A DNA stretch of 64,000 nt from an uncultured Anaeroplasmataceae bacterium (GCA_934229785.1 CAKQEA010000007.1:1-64000), one strand, 5' to 3'. Positions 1 to 9,500 are shown, counted from the first letter of the stretch. The notes: a model not told the origin generated them from the sequence alone. A program made the numbers and translations.

Positions 1-74
1 ATAGTTTCTTTAATTTTTTGTAAATCATTGAAATAATCTTTTTCGAAAATATTGTTATTATTTTCTTTAATCAT
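1..74 (-). CDS. N-terminus of an unidentified protein, cut by the window edge
   Basis: A minus-strand ATG at 74-72 is preceded at good spacing by a GGAGG ribosome binding site. It opens a frame that runs without a stop to the window edge, about 24 residues, starting MIKENNNNIFEKDYFNDL. The charged, helix-rich N-terminus does not identify a family. It lies just downstream of a minus-strand hairpin and T-tract. Only the start is visible, so no function is assigned. Confidence 0.55.
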   Translation of the reverse strand, partial: MIKENNNNIFEKDYFNDLQKIKET

Positions 75-92
75 ATGTTTTCCTCCAAGTTT

Positions 93-133
93 TATCAAAA
101 ATAAAAGCCTTATTGCTTTTACGCAACAAGGCT
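93..133 (-). terminator. Intrinsic terminator, minus strand
   Basis: Read on the minus strand, an 11-bp stem (plus-strand arms 106-116 and 123-133; one position is a G-U pair only on the minus strand) with a 6-nt loop is followed by a T-rich tail. It directly precedes the ribosome binding site of the minus-strand gene at the window edge. It therefore either ends an upstream minus-strand gene or acts as an attenuator in the leader. Confidence 0.6.
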
Positions 134-213
134 AATAGTTGAAATATGAAGTTGTAGTAGAAGTATATGCTTTAATTTCATTATACGTACCAACTTTCTT
201 TAAGGCTATTGTA
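132..213 (-). pseudogene. Possible C-terminal gene remnant
   Basis: On the minus strand a short open stretch ends in TAG at 134-132, inside the terminator stem, and encodes residues such as ALKKVGTYNEIKAY. An in-frame stop lies just upstream and no start codon is visible, so this can only be the tail of a decayed gene, or chance. The terminator placed exactly at its stop codon favours a real former gene end. No family was recognised. The rest of the 214-485 gap is A/T-rich with no feature I can support. Confidence 0.25.
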
Positions 214-485
214 TCATTAAATATTTAAAAAAGAAAGATAAAATTAAATTATTGTAAAAATTGATATCTTTATATTTTTTTAATTATTAGAAAAACAAAA
301 TAGCATTGTAATTTTTTTTAGTTGATATCTCTATTTATCTAATTTTAAATAAGTAAAATAGTTGTATTGAAAATTGAATATCCTAATTAACAAATATTAA
401 AGAAAATTTACTTTTGTGGTTTGTTAAAAAAATCTGTAAATAATTGTCAAAACCTGGTATACTGTATAAAATAGAGGTTGATAAA

Positions 486-3254
486 ATGAAGGATATGTTT
501 TTAACTAATTATAGTAAAACGACATTTTTGGATAAAATTAAAGCTTCTTTAAAGGAATGTAATAGCTTTTCTTTATCTGTTAGCTTTATAAAAAAAGCGG
601 GATTAGTATTAATAGAAAGAGAATTGGAAGAAACATTAGAACGTGGTACTAAAGGTAGAATTATTACATCTACTTATCAAAATTTTACTGATATTGCTTC
701 TTTAAGAACGTTTTTGAATTGGATGAATAAGTATCCTAATTTTAAATGCCATATTGATTATAATTGCTTTGGGGAAAATGGATTTCACTCTAAAGGCTAT
801 TTATTCGAATATGATAGTTCCTATGAAGTTATTGTTGGTTCTTCTAATATTACTAGATTTGCATTGCTAAAAAATGTGGAATGGAACGTTTCTCTACATT
901 CAATTGAAGAAATGGAATCTATTGAAGCTGCCTATAAAGAATATAATATGCTATGGAATCAAACTAAAGAATTAACTAATGAAATAATTAAAAGCTATTC
1001 TACTGCATTAGATTATGCCATTGAAAAATGGGATATGGACTATTTTAATCCTGAGGTCGAAGGAATTAGACCTAATTCAATGCAAAGAAAGGCTTTAAAG
1101 GAATTAAGAAGAAATAGGGATTTAGGTGTAAAAAGAGCTCTTGTCATTGCGGCTACTGGATCAGGAAAAACTTTTCTTGTAGCCTTCGATGCTAAGAACT
1201 ATGATGCTAAGAAATTATTATTTGTTGTTCATAGAGATTCAATTTTAAGAGAAGCAGTATTAACATTCCAAAAGGTTTTTGGAGCAGAAAGATCTTATGG
1301 TATGTATAATGGTCAAATTAAGGATACTGATGTTGATTTTTTATTTGCATCAAATACAATGATGTCAAAACATTTAAATGAATTTGATCCTAATGAATTT
1401 GACTACATTTGCCTTGATGAATGTCATCACGCGAGTGCTTCGAGCTATAAGTCAATAATGGATTATTTTAAGCCTGGATTTATTTTAGGGTTAACTGCAA
1501 CACCTGAACGTATGGATAATCAAGATGTTTTTGGACTATTTGAAAATAATGTTCCTTTTGAATTAAGGCTTAGAGATGCTATAATCAATGATTTAGTTGT
1601 TCCATTTCATTATTATGCAATAAGAGATGAGTTTGCTGACTATTCATCAGCTAATAAATCTAAGGTTGCTAATGAAATAGCAAAAACAATAAATGTTAAT
1701 TTTATTGCATCTCAAATTGATAAGCATAAAAAGGAAAATGAAAAACTTAAGTGTATTGCTTTTTGTACAAGCATTGATCATGCTAATTTGATGGCTAGTG
1801 AATTTTGTATGCTTGGCTATGATGCAATTTCTCTTACTGGTGGTAATAATTTAGGTGAAAGAGTTAAGGCGTTTAAGGATTTACAGGATGATAGTAAGTC
1901 ATTAGAAATTATTTGTACTGTAGATATTTTGAATGAAGGTGTTGATATTCCTGCTGTTAATATGGTTTTATTTTTAAGACCAACAGAATCATCAACTATT
2001 TTCCTTCAACAGCTTGGACGTGGTTTACGTAAATATAACAATAAAGAATATTTAACAGTACTTGATTTTATTGGTAATAATTATGATAGATCTATTCAAA
2101 TAGCTTTAGCTTTAGGAACTTTAGGTAAAACAACTTATACTGAAAAAGCGTATTTAAAGGATTTAATTAAGACAAATTTTTCAAGTTTTCAAATACCTGG
2201 TGTAAAAATATTCTTTGATGATTTAGCTAAGTCTGATATTATTAGTTATTTAGATAAGGCTAATTTCAATAAGAAGAATTTTATGAAGAAGGATTATGAA
2301 AACTTTAAAATGTATTTAAATAAGGAAACGTACCCAACACATATGGATTATCTTGATAGTGAAATTGCTCCCGATTTGATTCGCTTTATTAAATCAAAAA
2401 TAGGTAATAAGAATAAATCCTATTATTCATTTTTAAAGAAGATTGATGAAGTTGGATTGCCTTTGTTTGACGATAATGAAATTGAATTTATTGATAATGT
2501 TTCAGAATTATTACCACTTGTACGTGATGATGAATATTTAATTATTAATCAATTATTAAGTGAAGATTTACATTTAAATAAACTTGTTGGCTATAACAGT
2601 AAAGTGACAATTGAAACTTTAAATAACGCCTTACATATTTTAAATAAACAAAATATTATTGTTGATAATAAGTTAAATGTTGAAATCTTTAATGATGATT
2701 TTTTGAAGTACATGGCTGATTTACTTGAATATGGTCTTACAAGATGTGATAATGAATTTGGTGAATATGATGGTAAATTTAAATATTTAGGTAATTATTA
2801 CAAAGAACAAATTCAAATGGTGAGACTAAAGGATGGATTAATGTCTGTTAAAGGCACAGAATTTGAATTAGAAACAATGGAAACCTATTGTTATGTTGGA
2901 TTAAATAAGGGTGTTGGCGTTGATGGAAGATTACAATATAAAGATAAGTTTATTTCGCCTAATATATTTCAATGGGAATCCGAAACAAATACAACTTTAA
3001 ATAATTCTATTGGTAAAAAAATACTTGAAACAAAGGTTGTACATTTATTTGTGAGAAAGATAAAACAAGAAGATGGAATTACGTTGCCATTTACTTATTT
3101 TGGTACTGGTAAATTCACAAATATTAGAGAATCATTTACTATGGAAAATGATAAAAAATCACCAACATTATTAACCGATATCGTACTTGATAAAAAAGTT
3201 GATCCTGAATATTATTTAGATTTCAACATTCTAGAAGAAAAAGAGGAAAAGTGA
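486..3254 (+). CDS. PLD-nuclease / DEAD-DEAH helicase fusion with C-terminal DUF3427-like region
   Basis: This is a 922-residue multidomain protein. The N-terminal ~150 residues form a phospholipase-D-type nuclease module, with H101-x-K103 and N121 in the expected pattern. A superfamily 2 helicase core follows: Walker A ATGSGKT at 223-229, DECH at 311-314, motif III LTATP and motif VI QLGRGLRK. The last ~350 residues match the layout of the DUF3427 region that follows this helicase type. An upstream TTG at 444 is in frame, but ATG 486 has GAGG 8 nt upstream and is preferred. One base separates it from the downstream MutT-like gene, so the two are co-transcribed. The family is associated with DNA restriction or repair; substrate and activity here are inference. 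Confidence 0.85.
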   Translation: MKDMFLTNYSKTTFLDKIKASLKECNSFSLSVSFIKKAGLVLIERELEETLERGTKGRIITSTYQNFTDIASLRTFLNWMNKYPNFKCHIDYNCFGENGFHSKGYLFEYDSSYEVIVGSSNITRFALLKNVEWNVSLHSIEEMESIEAAYKEYNMLWNQTKELTNEIIKSYSTALDYAIEKWDMDYFNPEVEGIRPNSMQRKALKELRRNRDLGVKRALVIAATGSGKTFLVAFDAKNYDAKKLLFVVHRDSILREAVLTFQKVFGAERSYGMYNGQIKDTDVDFLFASNTMMSKHLNEFDPNEFDYICLDECHHASASSYKSIMDYFKPGFILGLTATPERMDNQDVFGLFENNVPFELRLRDAIINDLVVPFHYYAIRDEFADYSSANKSKVANEIAKTINVNFIASQIDKHKKENEKLKCIAFCTSIDHANLMASEFCMLGYDAISLTGGNNLGERVKAFKDLQDDSKSLEIICTVDILNEGVDIPAVNMVLFLRPTESSTIFLQQLGRGLRKYNNKEYLTVLDFIGNNYDRSIQIALALGTLGKTTYTEKAYLKDLIKTNFSSFQIPGVKIFFDDLAKSDIISYLDKANFNKKNFMKKDYENFKMYLNKETYPTHMDYLDSEIAPDLIRFIKSKIGNKNKSYYSFLKKIDEVGLPLFDDNEIEFIDNVSELLPLVRDDEYLIINQLLSEDLHLNKLVGYNSKVTIETLNNALHILNKQNIIVDNKLNVEIFNDDFLKYMADLLEYGLTRCDNEFGEYDGKFKYLGNYYKEQIQMVRLKDGLMSVKGTEFELETMETYCYVGLNKGVGVDGRLQYKDKFISPNIFQWESETNTTLNNSIGKKILETKVVHLFVRKIKQEDGITLPFTYFGTGKFTNIRESFTMENDKKSPTLLTDIVLDKKVDPEYYLDFNILEEKEEK

Positions 3255-3255
3255 T

Positions 3256-3657
3256 ATGAAGCATTATGAAGTTGTATGTGCATTAATTGAAAATGAGGAA
3301 GGCAATGTATTTTGTTGTAAAAGAGGTCCAGAAAGAGCATTGATGGGAAAATGGGAATTTCCTGGTGGAAAGGTAGAAAAAGAAGAAACACACGAAGAAA
3401 CGATTGTAAGAGAAATAAGGGAAGAATTAAAATCTGAGATTTTGCCAATTAAATATATTGGTTCATCTTCATATGAATATCATCATATTGAGCCATTTGA
3501 TGATTTTGGAATTACATTATATGCTTATAAATGTAAATTAATTAAAGGAAATCTAACGCTTACAGAACATACGGATTATAAGTGGGCTTCAAAAGAAGAA
3601 ATGAAGAAAATGGATTTTGCTGAAGCTGATAAGCCATTTATTAGTTGTTTGGATTAA
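3256..3657 (+). CDS. MutT-type NUDIX (deoxy)nucleoside triphosphate pyrophosphohydrolase
   Basis: A 133-residue NUDIX hydrolase. The NUDIX box is complete: a GGK start, E five residues on, then REIREEL around residues 36-58. The N-terminal VVCALIENEEGNVFCCKRG and the GKWEFPGGK segment are typical of MutT/CTP pyrophosphohydrolase types that remove damaged nucleotides or hydrolyse free NTPs. The start codon lies 1 nt after the helicase stop, with GAGG inside the helicase end, so it is translationally coupled to that nuclease-helicase. Pairing suggests it supplies or clears a nucleotide for the helicase pathway, but this is inferred from context only. Confidence 0.85.
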   Translation: MKHYEVVCALIENEEGNVFCCKRGPERALMGKWEFPGGKVEKEETHEETIVREIREELKSEILPIKYIGSSSYEYHHIEPFDDFGITLYAYKCKLIKGNLTLTEHTDYKWASKEEMKKMDFAEADKPFISCLD

Positions 3658-3697
3658 TAAAAAGTAATTGTTAAAAGATTTAATAAATCTTGCTAAA

Positions 3698-3746
3698 GTT
3701 TTTGATAAATATTTACCTAAGCTTTATTGTTATAACTATCAAAAAC
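3698..3746. repeat. Inverted repeat in intergenic region
   Basis: GTTTTTGATA (3698-3707) and its exact complement TATCAAAAAC (3737-3746) are separated by 29 nt. There is no adjacent T-run, so it does not look like a terminator. It could be an operator or leader stem for the downstream lipoprotein gene. Confidence 0.35.
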
Positions 3747-3854
3747 AATCATTGAACTTTGGATAATGTTATTTTATAGGGTTAAAACTTTATTTTGATA
3801 AAATGAAACATATTATTAAGGTGATTATTTAGAAATAAAAAGAGTGTGATTAAA

Positions 3855-5216
3855 ATGAAAAAATTAAGTATAATTTTTAATTTAATTTTAATTGTAATAT
3901 TAACATCATGTAATAAGAATGTAATACAAGATGAGTTAAAAACTTATGAACAAGTTATTACAGATGAAGAAGCGATACATGTTGATAATCCTGATCAAGG
4001 CTTTTATAGCCCTGTATGTATTCAAGTTAAAGATGATTTTAAGGATAAGGATTATGTTATAAATGATAAAACAAGGTTGTATCATTTAAGGATGGATTTA
4101 AGTGAGTTTTCTTCTAAATATAATAATTTAGAGGATAAGGTACTTGGTGATGCTGATTTAGAAAATATTGATAAAATGCTTTTTAAATATTTGGTAAAAG
4201 AAAAAAATGTTATTATTAGATTTGCTTATGATCATAATTATGAAGGAAAAAAGGATCAAGAGCCTAGTATTAGTATGATAGAAACCCATATTAAGCAATT
4301 AGCACCTATTTTAAATAAATACGAGGATTGTATTACAGCTATTGAAGCCGGAATGATAGGTCCATGGGGAGAGATACATTCAAGTGCATGTGCTAATAAA
4401 GAAACAATTAATATTGTTATTGATGCATTTTTAAAAAATGTTAATAATATTCCTATTCTTGTTAGAACACCTAAAATGATTTATAACTATTTGAAAATAG
4501 ATATAAATGATATTTCTAGTTATAGAGTAGATAAAGATAATATTGGCTATCGTTTAGGTATTTTTAATGATGGTTATTTAGGTTCAAGTAGTGATTTAGG
4601 TACATATTCAAATCGCGAACTAGAAATAAATTGGTTAGAAAAACAAACAAATCATTTACCCTATGGAGGTGAGGTTGTTGTTCCTAGTTCAACACTTCAT
4701 GACATTGATAAGTGTCTTTTTGAAATGAATTTAATGCATTTATCTTATTTAAATCAAGCATGGAATGATGAGGTAATTAAAAAATGGAAAAGCACAAAAT
4801 ATAATAAAAATTGTGGTAATGATAGTATTTTTTATGGTGTATCTGCGTATGATTATATTAATGCTCATTTAGGTTATCGTTTTGTTTTAAAGAAATCTAT
4901 TATATCATATAATGATAATGATATTTTTTTGAATCTTGAAATTGAAAATAAAGGCTTTGGTAATTTATTAAGAAATAAAAAAATAGAGGTTTATGTTTGT
5001 TATGATGATGAATCAATAGAAAAGTATGATCAATGCTTAAAAACAAATAATATTGAAAAATTATCTTTGAGTATTCCTAATAATGGTAAATGTGGTAAAG
5101 TATATTTAAGTATTAAAAATGATAATGATGCTTATCCTATTAAGCTTGCTAATAAGGATATTTATGATGATAATTTAAAAGCTAATTTAATTGGTATTAT
5201 TCAAAATAAACTGTGA
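3855..5216 (+). CDS. DUF4874/DUF4832 lipoprotein (glycoside-hydrolase-like)
   Basis: A 453-residue exported lipoprotein. It has a lysine-leading hydrophobic signal peptide and a lipobox ending LTSC near residue 19. Residues ~40-210 follow the DUF4874 pattern: NPDQGFY, a conserved RFAYD strand and the GMIGPWGEIHSS block. Residues ~225-453 follow DUF4832: a GTYSNRE segment, PYGGEV, HLGYRFVL and NKGFGNL. These domains form a TIM-barrel and beta-sandwich pair seen in secreted carbohydrate-active proteins of unknown substrate. The GTG at 3846 is in frame, but ATG 3855 fits the signal peptide better. The gene is monocistronic and ends inside the terminator stem at 5211. Enzymatic activity is not established for the family. 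Confidence 0.8.
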   Translation: MKKLSIIFNLILIVILTSCNKNVIQDELKTYEQVITDEEAIHVDNPDQGFYSPVCIQVKDDFKDKDYVINDKTRLYHLRMDLSEFSSKYNNLEDKVLGDADLENIDKMLFKYLVKEKNVIIRFAYDHNYEGKKDQEPSISMIETHIKQLAPILNKYEDCITAIEAGMIGPWGEIHSSACANKETINIVIDAFLKNVNNIPILVRTPKMIYNYLKIDINDISSYRVDKDNIGYRLGIFNDGYLGSSSDLGTYSNRELEINWLEKQTNHLPYGGEVVVPSSTLHDIDKCLFEMNLMHLSYLNQAWNDEVIKKWKSTKYNKNCGNDSIFYGVSAYDYINAHLGYRFVLKKSIISYNDNDIFLNLEIENKGFGNLLRNKKIEVYVCYDDESIEKYDQCLKTNNIEKLSLSIPNNGKCGKVYLSIKNDNDAYPIKLANKDIYDDNLKANLIGIIQNKL

Positions 5217-5238
5217 GGAAAAAAACTCACAGTTTTTT
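5211..5238 (+). terminator. Intrinsic terminator
   Basis: Perfect 7-bp stem CTGTGAG / CTCACAG with an 8-nt A-rich loop and six Ts. The stop codon of the lipoprotein lies in the left arm. Confidence 0.9.
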
Positions 5239-5323
5239 AATGTTAATCGTAATAAATCGACAATTTTTTAAAATGATTTAAAGTGACATTTTTTAAATTA
5301 AAATTTGAATTATTCATCTTATA

Positions 5324-5352
5324 TTTACCTATTTTATAAATAATGTTAAAAT
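5324..5352 (+). promoter_or_regulatory. Possible promoter for the yhaO-yhaN pair
   Basis: TTTACC at 5324-5329, a 17-nt spacer and TAAAAT at 5347-5352, about 30 nt before the start of the downstream gene. The boxes are imperfect and the background is AT-rich. Confidence 0.4.
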
Positions 5353-5383
5353 ATTAATAGATTTTTGTTATGGAGTGGTTTAT

Positions 5384-6415
5384 ATGAAAATTATACATTT
5401 TGCAGATTTACATATTGGCTCAAAATTTGAAAGAATGCCTGAAGAGATTAAAAGAACTCTTAATAATAAATTAAGAAATGCATTTTTACATGTTATTGAT
5501 TTTGCTAAAGAAAATGATATTAATACTATAATTATGTCTGGTGATATTTTTGATAGGAATTCTGTTTTGATAAATGATAAAAAGTTTTTTTATGATTCTA
5601 TTAGGATTAATCCCAATATTGATTTTTATTATATAAGAGGTAATCATGATTCATCTTCAAAATATAATGATGAAATTGCTAATTTACATACCTTTGATGG
5701 CGTAAAATCTTACATTAAGGATGATGTTAGAATTAGTGGATATGAGCTTAGTGATGATAATTCTGTTTTATATAATTATATGCCTTTTACAACTGATAAA
5801 TTTAATATTATGATGCTTCATGGTGATATTTTTAATTCAAGAGATAAAAATTTTATTGATTTAAAAAAATTAGAAAACAAAAATATTAATTATTTTGCTT
5901 TGGGGCATATTCATAAAAGAACAAATGGAATAATAGGTAAAGCTAAATATGAATATCCTGGTTGCATATTAGGTCGTGGCTTTGATGAGACTGGTGAAAA
6001 GGGTTTTTTAGTTTTGGATACTTTAACAAACAATACTTGCTTTTATAGACTTTCTGATATTATTTTTGAGAAGCTTGAGGTTTTGGTTACTGGAAAAAAT
6101 GAAGCTCAAATTAAAAATGAGATTAAAGATTTACTTGGTGAAAAAAATTCAAATATTACTGAAATAAAATTATTAGGAAAAACTGATTTTGAAATAGATA
6201 CCCTTGATTTTGAAAGATTATTCCAAGGCTTAAGAGAATATTTAGTTGTTAAGGATAATACAAAGCTAAAATTGAATTATAATTTAAATGAAAATGAAAA
6301 TTCTTTAAGAAATATGTTTATTAATAAGGTCTTAGAAAATGATGATCTTGATGAGGAAACAAAGGAAAAGGTCATTACCTATGGATTGTCAAAGCTTATG
6401 AAGGAGGAGGATTAA
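5384..6415 (+). CDS. yhaO: Metallophosphoesterase, SbcD/YhaO-type DNA repair exonuclease subunit
   Basis: A 343-residue calcineurin-like phosphoesterase. All the metal-binding motifs are visible in order: ADLHIGS near residue 8, SGDIFDR near 54, RGNHD near 85, LHGDIF and GHIHKR. This is the SbcD/Mre11 layout for double-strand-break and hairpin nucleases. GTG 5375 is in frame, but ATG 5384 has a GGAG site 8 nt upstream. The next gene begins 1 nt after the stop and encodes an SbcC/Rad50-like ATPase, so the pair forms an Mre11-Rad50-type complex. The gene order and the partner's membrane-like segment favour YhaO/YhaN over classical SbcDC. Confidence 0.8.
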   Translation: MKIIHFADLHIGSKFERMPEEIKRTLNNKLRNAFLHVIDFAKENDINTIIMSGDIFDRNSVLINDKKFFYDSIRINPNIDFYYIRGNHDSSSKYNDEIANLHTFDGVKSYIKDDVRISGYELSDDNSVLYNYMPFTTDKFNIMMLHGDIFNSRDKNFIDLKKLENKNINYFALGHIHKRTNGIIGKAKYEYPGCILGRGFDETGEKGFLVLDTLTNNTCFYRLSDIIFEKLEVLVTGKNEAQIKNEIKDLLGEKNSNITEIKLLGKTDFEIDTLDFERLFQGLREYLVVKDNTKLKLNYNLNENENSLRNMFINKVLENDDLDEETKEKVITYGLSKLMKEED

Positions 6416-6416
6416 A

Positions 6417-9104
6417 ATGCGTATTATAAAATGTAATATTACGAATTTTGGTTGTTACTCTAACAAAACGTTTAATTTTAATTCGAATTTGAATTCCTTT
6501 TGTCTTAATAATGGTAGTGGTAAAACGACCTTAGCTGCCTTTATTAAGGCTATGCTTTATTCACTAGAAAAGTCAAGTATAAAATCTTATGAACGCAAGC
6601 ATTATAAGCCATATTCTGGTGGTGAATATGGTGGGGCAATTGAAATAGAACTTAATGGAAAAATATATAGAATTGAAAGAACATTTGGTGATTCTCCAAC
6701 TAAGGATACATTAAAAATTTATGATGAAAATGGAGTTAGTGTAACTTCTTTTTTATCAAATTCGGTATCATCGCTTCAAGGTGAAGCATCAGCAAAATTA
6801 GGAGAATTAATATTAGGTATTGATTGTTTATCATTTCAAAAATGTAATTTTATTTCATCAAAGGATTTGGATTTTTCATCTAGTGAATCAATAAAAATGA
6901 AAATTGGCAATATTGTTATTGATAAAGAAAGAGAAAATTCTTATGAGGATACCTATGATTTGATTTCTTTATTTGATTTAAGAGAAAAAGCACCGACAAG
7001 GAAAAATGAAAATGCTTATCCATTTAAAATTAAAGAATTAGAAAAAAGTAATAAGGAAAAGCAAGATGAGATTAATGAACTAAATAGTTTAAATGAAAAT
7101 TTAAAGAATTTGTATAATGAAAGAGATTTAATTAAATCAGAGCTTAATGAAATTGAACAAAAGCAAAAGAAATTTTCTTATATTAATGTTTTAAAGGGAA
7201 AACTTGATGTTGTTAATAAGTATGATTCAGATATTAATGTTCAAAATAAAAAGATTGATTCTATAAATGAAAAATATAATTATAATTTACCAACACCAAA
7301 AGAGATAGATGCGGTTGATAGCTATGTTAAGGAATATGAAAACTATAATACAGTTGGATTGACATATAAAATAGCGCAATCTGATATTATAAGACTACAA
7401 CAGCTAGAGGGTAGGGTTATGTCAGACGATGATTATTCAAAGTTAGCTGATGCTTTTAGTAAAATTAAGGGTAATGTTATTAAAAATGGTATTGTTGATG
7501 TTGATTTAGATAGATATGAAGCTTTAAAATTGAAGTTTGATGGTAAAATAATTAATGATAGAATTGATAAAGATTATTATGAATACGATTCATTAATTAA
7601 TCAAAAAAATAATTATAATATAGATGTTATTAATTATCCTAATGCTGATGAAATAAATTATATTGATGATAAAATTAATGAGTATAATGATTTGAATATA
7701 AAGCTTCGTGATAAAAAGACTTCATATAATAAGGGTTCATTTATTGTTAAATTATTTTTGATCATTATAACATTTGGATTTTATTTTATAGTTTTAAATA
7801 GTAAAAAGAAAAATCATTTATATGATGTAAAAGAATTAGAGGGTAAAATAAATTCTATTAAAAATGAGTTAGATTCATTCTTTTTAAAATATAATTTAGA
7901 AATTGGTACATATGAAATTAAAATGATTGAGCTTAAGCGTCAAATAACAAAGTATAATGAGATTAAAAATAATTTGAAGCAGCTTCTTGATAATATTGAT
8001 AGTAAAGGGAAAAGCTTATATACTTATTTTTCATCTTTTGGCTATGATAATTTAGATATAAACCAAATGTATAATCTATATAAGAAGGAATTATATGAAT
8101 ATAATTCTTTACTTTCTGATGTTAGAAGAAATGATCAAATTAATCATAGCATTGAAGAAAATAAAAAAGAACAAAATAATATAATTGATTCTATTTTAAG
8201 TAAATATAATTTAACGAAATTAGAAGATTTTTCATCACAGCTTAATAAATTAAAAGCTGATCTTGAATTTTATAAAAGCTTTAATCCAATTTATATAAAT
8301 AAAAAAGAAAATGATGAGCAAAAAAAGATTTATGAAAAGAGAATTATTTCAATTTTAAATTCTCATAATATTGATGTAACAGATGATGTTATATTATGTG
8401 CTAAAAATGTTTCAAATGATGTTAAAGAATATAATGATTCTAATAAAAATAAAATTGAATTAATTGATAATAAAAATAAATTTATAAATGAAAATGATTT
8501 AAATGGATTTATTGTTGAAAATATTGATAGTGATGAAGAAAAATTGCGTACCCTACGTGAAGAAACAGCTATAAAACTAAAAACTAAAGAAGATGAAATT
8601 GCTCAAAATGAGACTAATATAGCAAGAATAGATTTACTTTTAGATGAAATATGTGAAAATAATGAATTAATCTCAAACTATAAAGATAAAATTGAGGTTG
8701 CTAAATTAGCATTAAAGGCATTATCGTCTGCTCATTTAGATATGGAGGCTAAATATATAGCTCCAATAAAAAATTCATTTATTTCATATGCTAAAAAAAT
8801 ATATGAAAAAATTGGTTCTAATGTAAGCATGAATTATGATTATGAAATCAAATATGATGTTAATGGCCAATTACGTGATGCTAAAGACTTATCTGATGGT
8901 GAAAGAACGATAATGATGTTAGCATTAAGGTTTTCAGTTTTAGATTCGATGTATAAAAATCATGATTCAGTTATTATTCTTGATGATCCATTTGACAGCT
9001 TAGATTCGATTAAACTTAAAAAAGCAGTTAATTTAATAAAAGAATTAGCAAATGATTGGCAAATTGTTTATTTTACATGTCATAATAGTAGGATGATAGA
9101 ATAA
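6417..9104 (+). CDS. yhaN: SbcC/Rad50-like ATPase, YhaN type
   Basis: An 895-residue SMC-like ATPase. The N-terminus has Walker A NGSGKTTL near residues 32-40. The C-terminus has the ABC signature LSDGERTIMM and Walker B VIILDDPFDSLD. Between them are ~600 residues of charged, heptad-like coiled coil, interrupted near residues 440-462 by a strongly hydrophobic segment (VKLFLIIITFGFYFIVL) flanked by lysines. A hydrophobic stretch within the coiled coil characterises YhaN, and no zinc-hook CxxC is evident. It would act with the upstream phosphoesterase as a DNA end-processing motor, possibly membrane-associated. A strong AGGAGGAGG site lies at the end of the upstream gene. Confidence 0.8.
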   Translation: MRIIKCNITNFGCYSNKTFNFNSNLNSFCLNNGSGKTTLAAFIKAMLYSLEKSSIKSYERKHYKPYSGGEYGGAIEIELNGKIYRIERTFGDSPTKDTLKIYDENGVSVTSFLSNSVSSLQGEASAKLGELILGIDCLSFQKCNFISSKDLDFSSSESIKMKIGNIVIDKERENSYEDTYDLISLFDLREKAPTRKNENAYPFKIKELEKSNKEKQDEINELNSLNENLKNLYNERDLIKSELNEIEQKQKKFSYINVLKGKLDVVNKYDSDINVQNKKIDSINEKYNYNLPTPKEIDAVDSYVKEYENYNTVGLTYKIAQSDIIRLQQLEGRVMSDDDYSKLADAFSKIKGNVIKNGIVDVDLDRYEALKLKFDGKIINDRIDKDYYEYDSLINQKNNYNIDVINYPNADEINYIDDKINEYNDLNIKLRDKKTSYNKGSFIVKLFLIIITFGFYFIVLNSKKKNHLYDVKELEGKINSIKNELDSFFLKYNLEIGTYEIKMIELKRQITKYNEIKNNLKQLLDNIDSKGKSLYTYFSSFGYDNLDINQMYNLYKKELYEYNSLLSDVRRNDQINHSIEENKKEQNNIIDSILSKYNLTKLEDFSSQLNKLKADLEFYKSFNPIYINKKENDEQKKIYEKRIISILNSHNIDVTDDVILCAKNVSNDVKEYNDSNKNKIELIDNKNKFINENDLNGFIVENIDSDEEKLRTLREETAIKLKTKEDEIAQNETNIARIDLLLDEICENNELISNYKDKIEVAKLALKALSSAHLDMEAKYIAPIKNSFISYAKKIYEKIGSNVSMNYDYEIKYDVNGQLRDAKDLSDGERTIMMLALRFSVLDSMYKNHDSVIILDDPFDSLDSIKLKKAVNLIKELANDWQIVYFTCHNSRMIE

Positions 9105-9116
9105 TATAGAAAAAGG

Positions 9117-9142
9117 CTCAGGAATAATTCTTGAGTTTTTTT
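9117..9142 (+). terminator. Intrinsic terminator after yhaN
   Basis: CTCAGGAAT pairs with ATTCTTGAG (one G-U) around a 1-nt gap in the sequence, so the innermost pairs must open to form a loop. Seven Ts follow. Confidence 0.75.
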
Positions 9143-9176
9143 CTAAATAGTTTTGAAAAGGCTTTACATTTATCTA

Positions 9177-9205
9177 TTGAAAATGCTTTCATTTTTTGAT
9201 ATAAT
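9177..9205 (+). promoter_or_regulatory. Sigma-A promoter
   Basis: TTGAAA at 9177-9182, an exact 17-nt spacer and consensus TATAAT at 9200-9205. Transcription should start near 9212, giving an unusually long ~310-nt leader before the ATG at 9523. Confidence 0.85.
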
Positions 9206-9211
9206 GTAAAT

Positions 9212-9500
9212 AAGTGGCGAGAAATAACCATTTATGGTATAAATATGGTTATAATTGGATTCATTCCAATTTATAATATAGATGTTTTTTGTGGGAGATA
9301 CACACTTTATGGCGTTGAGTTTACTCAAGCATACAAACGCAAACCTACTTAATAATAAGCTTATTTTCTTATCGGTGCTTATAAGAAATTACAAGCGATA
9401 TTGCCCATTTTGTATGTCAGCTTTATTTATTACAAGTCTTCATTTTATTTAGTGTGCCTACATATATAGAAAACATAAGTGAGGCTTAATATTAGTTTAG
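9212..9500 (+). ncRNA. Structured leader RNA of unknown class
   Basis: Between the promoter and the next gene lie about 310 non-coding nt rich in complementary segments. One hairpin is AACCAT/ATGGTT (9226-9231, 9245-9250). A second is AATTGGA/TCCAATT (9253-9259, 9265-9271). A long-range closing stem pairs TATAGATGT (9277-9285) with ACATATATA (9460-9468, one mismatch), continued inside by CACACT (9301-9306) with AGTGTG (9451-9456). Further pairings lie inside, including TTTCTTAT with ATAAGAAA. The domain is about 190 nt. I do not recognise T-box, SAM, TPP, FMN, lysine, cobalamin, M-box, RNase P or tmRNA signatures. It may be an independent RNA, a riboswitch or a protein-responsive leader. Confidence 0.5.

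Noticed and set aside
3212..3448. Minus-strand ORF antisense to the helicase end and mutT
   Set aside because: It lies across two intact plus-strand genes, its composition is that of an antisense shadow, and no ribosome binding site is present.
9212..9500. Known RNA classes (6S, tmRNA, RNase P, T-box) for the long leader
   Set aside because: None of their diagnostic conserved segments is present; left as an unknown structured leader.
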